Below are positions 60,718 to 64,000 of a stretch of 64,000 nt of DNA, piece after piece. Each line of letters begins with the position of its first letter. The first letter of the stretch is position 1. Origin of the DNA: Gammaproteobacteria bacterium (GTDB taxonomy: Bacteria; Pseudomonadota; Gammaproteobacteria; Steroidobacterales; Woeseiaceae); NCBI GenBank assembly GCA_029862045.1, contig JAOTYE010000013.1, forward strand, positions 40,502-104,501. The letters run 5' to 3'. The translations under genes and the position numbers were made by a program. A model generated the notes under the pieces. That model was not told where the DNA came from. It saw only the letters and a list, made by a program, of their open reading frames with translations, and did no database searches.

Positions 60718-63540
60718 TCAGGGACCCATCGAACCGCGCCGTCTCAGGAACACCGCGACACCGAGTAGCCACAGAAGGGTCAGACTGGCGGCGCCAGCAC
60801 CGGATTCGGCGTTGTTGCTGCCTGCTTTTCCGGAAGCGGTCGACGCGGTAACAGCTTCTCTGTTGCCGTTGCCGCGATCGTCGTCGCTGTCGCCGTCGTT
60901 GTCATTGCACGGACCAAGCGTGTCGCCATGACCCAGGTGAGCCTTCACGGCCGCCACATTGACCGATATCGTGTTTTTGCCTTTGTGGCAGATTGACACC
61001 TTATCACCCGTCGGCGGTGGAACATCCGTGATAGTCGCCGTCGTGGTGGCGCTGCCCGACAGGGCTGGTGTGCCATCATCGGTCACCGTCAGGGTGATGG
61101 TGAACGTGCCCGCGGCGCCATAGGTATGTGTCGGATTTACGCCCAAGCCCGTGCTGCCATCACCGAAGTCCCACTCATAGGCGACGATGGTGCCGTCGTC
61201 CATGGAGCCTGAGCCATCGAAGGTGATGGGGTCTCCGACCTGCGCGCTGTAAGGTCCATTGGCATCGGCCGTCGGCGCTTGGTTCGCAACCTCTTCCTCG
61301 ATCGTCACCGTCGAGGTCTCGCTGGCGCTCGCAGCGCAGGAGTCGGTGGCGCTAAAGGTTACGGTCGTGGTTCCCAGTGGGAAGTCAGCCGGGGCGTCAT
61401 TGCTCACCGCCAGCACCCCATCCTGCGCATCGTTGGCGCTGGCCGATGCCAGGAATGCCGCAATCGCCGGATCCGTCGCCGGTACCGAGGTCGTGCCCGC
61501 CGGAACCGTAATGGTGAGCGGCGCCGGAGCAGTTACGGTCGGTGGCGTATTTGGATCAACCGCGGTCACGCTCGACGTGCCAGTCGTGGTGATCGGCGTG
61601 CCGGAAGGGTCCCCGCTGTCAGTCACCGAGAACGTCACCGTCGTGGCCGCCCCCGGGGTTACCGCGGCCGGGAAGTCTGCCGGTGCGTCATTGGTAATCG
61701 ACCCGGTCAGGTCCCCGTCCTCCGCATCCGTTGCGGTCGCCCCGTTCAGGAAATCGGCGATTGCCGAATCCGTCGCCGGTATCGAAATGTCGCAAAGCCC
61801 TGCCGTGACCGTGATCGGATCGGGCGTCGTCAGCTGCGGCGCGGTATTACCGGCTTCTTCCTGGATCGTCACCGTCGAGGTGGCGGTCGAGGTCAGGCCG
61901 CAGGCGTCGGTCGCCGAGAAGGTCACCGTGGTGATGCCCAGCGGGAAATCGGCCGGGGCATCATTGCTCACCGCCAGCGGCCCATCTTCGCTGTCGTTGG
62001 CGCTGGCGTCGTCGAGGAACGCGACAATCGCCGGATCCGTGGCCGGTACCGAGGTGGTGCCCTGCGGAACCGTGATAGTGATCGGAGCCGGAGCCGTTAC
62101 CACCGGCGCCGTGTTCGGCGTCTCGTTTACCGTCAACGTCGAGTCCGCCGTGCCTATGGCGCCGAGCGTATCCTCTGCCGAGAACGTCACCAGCGTATCG
62201 CCGAGCCCGAAGTCAATCGGTGCGTTGTTGCTGACGGCTAACGTTCCGTCTTCGACGTCGTCGGCCGTGGCCGAGTTCAGCCAGTTCTGAATCTCAGTAT
62301 CCGACTGTGGTACCGACGTCGCACACAGCGGCGCCGTCACGGCAAGGGGTGCCGGTGCCGTAACCACGGGAACATTGTTGTCGGCAACTAATATGATCAC
62401 ATCGGCCGTGGCTGCACCCGAATTCCCGCAATTGTCGGTGGCCGTGAACGTCACCGGTGTCGTACCTATCGGGAACTCAGCCGGCGCATTGTTGCTGACC
62501 GGGACGCTTCCCTCTTCCGGATCGTCGGCCGTCGCCGAGGCGAGCCAGGCCGCAATCTCCGGATCGCCGGCGGGAACCGGACCGGTGCTGCCTGGTGGTA
62601 AGGTGATGGTCAGATCCGCCGGCGCCGTCACGACCGGCGCATTGGCGTCGCCGACTTGTATCGTCACCGTCGCGCGATTCGAAGGATCGATCCCATCGGT
62701 GGCGTCATAAGTGAAGCTGTCGGTCCCACAGACGTTGGCCGCCGGGGTTAAGGTGCACTGTGGCGTCGGCGTGGTGGCGGACAGGAGGCAACTCACAGTA
62801 CCGCCATTGCTGCTGGCAGCGTCGAAACTGTTGACCGTCAATATATCGCCGTTGGCGTCGGTATCGTTCGCCAGCACATCGACAGCAACCGCGGTGTTGA
62901 CCGGTGTAGCTGCAACAGGCACCCCTCCGGGGAGATCGTCAACAGCTACTGGCGCGGCGTTCCCTGTTCCGCAGTCCGGATCGGCGGCGTCGTAAAGATT
63001 GTCCCCGTCGTTATCGAGACCGCTCGCACTGCCAATCTGGTCATCGGCACAGGGGTTCCACGTCAGCCCAATCGTGACATAGTTAAACGGTGGGACGTTC
63101 TCGCCAGCCACTACGTCATCGGTCGGATGGCACCCAGCGCAGGTCGTCACGCCAGCCGAGGCGTGGTGCGCACGCAGACCGTCACCAATTTGGCCGTCGC
63201 TGCCATCCTCGTCACGACCGTGACAACCAACGCATGACTTTGTCAGCAAACCATTTGGGTCGCCACCAGCTGACTGATTAATGAATACTGGGCTACGAGG
63301 GCCAGGGTTGTGACACGCGTCGCAGTTACCGCCCATCCCCGGAAAGGTTTCATGGCCGTCCATCAGATCGTCGCCCCACCCCTGGTCTACCCCAAGTCTC
63401 ATGTAAGGACTCGCCCGAAAATCGCCGTGGCAACCGGAGCAACCGGACCAATCTGGATTCGCGGACGCCGACGGTGCCCACAACACCGTGAGCAGTACGA
63501 CAATACAGCTCACTACCAATAACTTGATCGAAGTCCTCAT
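60718..63540 (-). CDS. Four-haem cytochrome c fused to HYR and PKD repeats with a C-terminal sorting-type tail
   Basis: A 940-residue exported protein. ATG 63540 follows AGGGGAAAG, and the signal is MRTSIKLLVVSCIVVLLTVL with cleavage near ASA. Four haem c motifs lie in the first 140 residues (CSGCH 34, CDACH 73, CVGCH 103, CAGCH 134). Next come a cadherin-like DVLANDTDANGD segment, five HYR-type repeats of about 90-95 residues (each with VTAPAPLTIT-like start and TTVTFSATD-like end) and a PKD domain (YEWDFGDGSTG). A GDKVSICHKG block follows. The end, GAGAASLTLLWLLGVAVFLR then RR, looks like a GlyGly-CTERM-type anchor. It is probably a surface or outer-membrane electron-transfer or adhesion protein. 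Confidence 0.85.
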   Translation of the reverse strand: MRTSIKLLVVSCIVVLLTVLWAPSASANPDWSGCSGCHGDFRASPYMRLGVDQGWGDDLMDGHETFPGMGGNCDACHNPGPRSPVFINQSAGGDPNGLLTKSCVGCHGRDEDGSDGQIGDGLRAHHASAGVTTCAGCHPTDDVVAGENVPPFNYVTIGLTWNPCADDQIGSASGLDNDGDNLYDAADPDCGTGNAAPVAVDDLPGGVPVAATPVNTAVAVDVLANDTDANGDILTVNSFDAASSNGGTVSCLLSATTPTPQCTLTPAANVCGTDSFTYDATDGIDPSNRATVTIQVGDANAPVVTAPADLTITLPPGSTGPVPAGDPEIAAWLASATADDPEEGSVPVSNNAPAEFPIGTTPVTFTATDNCGNSGAATADVIILVADNNVPVVTAPAPLAVTAPLCATSVPQSDTEIQNWLNSATADDVEDGTLAVSNNAPIDFGLGDTLVTFSAEDTLGAIGTADSTLTVNETPNTAPVVTAPAPITITVPQGTTSVPATDPAIVAFLDDASANDSEDGPLAVSNDAPADFPLGITTVTFSATDACGLTSTATSTVTIQEEAGNTAPQLTTPDPITVTAGLCDISIPATDSAIADFLNGATATDAEDGDLTGSITNDAPADFPAAVTPGAATTVTFSVTDSGDPSGTPITTTGTSSVTAVDPNTPPTVTAPAPLTITVPAGTTSVPATDPAIAAFLASASANDAQDGVLAVSNDAPADFPLGTTTVTFSATDSCAASASETSTVTIEEEVANQAPTADANGPYSAQVGDPITFDGSGSMDDGTIVAYEWDFGDGSTGLGVNPTHTYGAAGTFTITLTVTDDGTPALSGSATTTATITDVPPPTGDKVSICHKGKNTISVNVAAVKAHLGHGDTLGPCNDNDGDSDDDRGNGNREAVTASTASGKAGSNNAESGAGAASLTLLWLLGVAVFLRRRGSMGP

Positions 63541-63835
63541 TGCTCTTTCCCCTGTTCCTTGCGTTTCACGCCACCAAGCCCTCTTGCGTCTCCCACGCCA
63601 AATGAAGTCACCGGCGTTGCACATTATTATTTGTCGTCTTGTCGATCTTCTTCTGCATTTGAGAAGAGAACGAGGCATTCAGTCAATTCGGATTAATACG
63701 TAGCACGTATCGATTTGATATAAGGAATCAGAATGCCATGCGGGTTGAATACAAAATCAGCAACGTCGGCACGAATGAGCCTGGTTGGCAAGTGGACTAG
63801 TTTCCCCGAATGGTTGCGGGGAATAGGCGCGCGAG

Positions 63836-64000
63836 TGGTGGCCAGGGGCAGACTAATCGGCGCAGCCGATTGGACGACGAGCGCAGCGAGGTCGCCCGGA
63901 GGGTGAGCGCCGAAGGCGCGAATCAATGGACTCGCTTTGCTCGCCCTTTGGGCGCACTGCGTGCGTCTGTCGCCGCTGCGCGGCTCGGTTGAACTGCCGA
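63836..64000. repeat. Long module B repeat running off the window
   Basis: GTGGTGGCCAGGGGCAGACT, the ATCGGC-GCA-GCCGAT hairpin, GCGCC-GAA-GGCGC and GCGCACTGCGTGCGTCTGTC follow the 39427 copy closely. The insert CGACGAGCGCAGCGAGGTCG differs from the other copies. Bases 63541-63835 before it show no gene. Confidence 0.85.

Noticed and set aside
61259..62290. Ala/Ser/Val-rich open frame antisense to the HYR repeat gene
   Set aside because: It arises from the repeated coding sequence of the cytochrome-HYR gene and has no supporting signals.

Overview
The window looks like the chromosome of a Gram-negative, probably gammaproteobacterial, sulfur-oxidising bacterium of moderate to high GC that also has heterotrophic genes. 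Its centre is a complete-looking reverse dissimilatory sulfite reductase locus (dsrABEFHCMKLJN, minus strand, 12688-22660), then siroheme synthase and accessory genes (plus strand, 22861-26069), then APS reductase with its quinone-interacting complex (aprBA-qmoABC, minus strand, 26092-33220). DsrL, DsrEFH, DsrN and a two-cysteine DsrC all point to the oxidative direction. An uncultured marine sulfur oxidiser (for example Woeseiales-like) would fit, but that assignment is inference. No ATP sulfurylase, sox, dsrO, dsrP, dsrR or dsrS gene is present here.

Layout: 1-12.6 kb holds accessory genes: a Tat-exported molybdenum hydroxylase subunit, a membrane protein, an exported acetamidase/formamidase-like protein with a nearby paralogue remnant, two lipoproteins, a TPR plus beta-barrel outer-membrane protein, a secreted Asp/Ser/Glu-rich repeat protein and an ECF sigma/anti-sigma pair. 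12.7-33.2 kb is the sulfur-oxidation island. 33.6-34.3 kb is a broken DUF4382-type lipoprotein gene. 34.9-39.4 kb is a MacAB-like export system lying between two direct copies of a long hairpin repeat. 39.6-45.9 kb is a beta-amino-acid-type catabolic cluster: a beta-phenylalanine-aminotransferase-like enzyme, a 3-oxoacyl-CoA thiolase, both subunits of a 3-oxoacid CoA-transferase and an RpiR regulator, divergent from a KamA-like radical SAM aminomutase. 46-51.4 kb holds a small His-rich secreted protein, a penicillin-acylase-family enzyme and an M20 amidohydrolase. 51.8-53.9 kb holds a GGDEF protein and a small SpoIIAA/STAS-like protein. 54-57.5 kb is a lipid-modification group (GGR-like flavoprotein, cyclopropane-synthase-like methyltransferase, fatty acid desaturase). 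The right end has small proteins, a large uncharacterised protein with a GNAT-like segment, and a four-haem HYR/PKD surface protein with a C-terminal sorting-type tail.

How the genes work together: DsrEFH and DsrC deliver sulfur to DsrAB. DsrL, DsrMK and DsrJ handle the electrons. CysG makes the siroheme precursor and DsrN amidates it. AprAB oxidises sulfite to APS, with QmoABC linking it to quinones. In the 40-45 kb cluster the inferred order is alpha-amino acid, beta-amino acid, beta-keto acid, beta-ketoacyl-CoA, acetyl-CoA plus an acyl-CoA.

Nearly every large intergenic gap carries pieces of a mosaic set of dispersed repeats, made of short hairpins often closed by GAA loops. Several lie next to truncated genes or flank gene cassettes. 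No tRNA, rRNA, CRISPR array or intact transposase was recognised.
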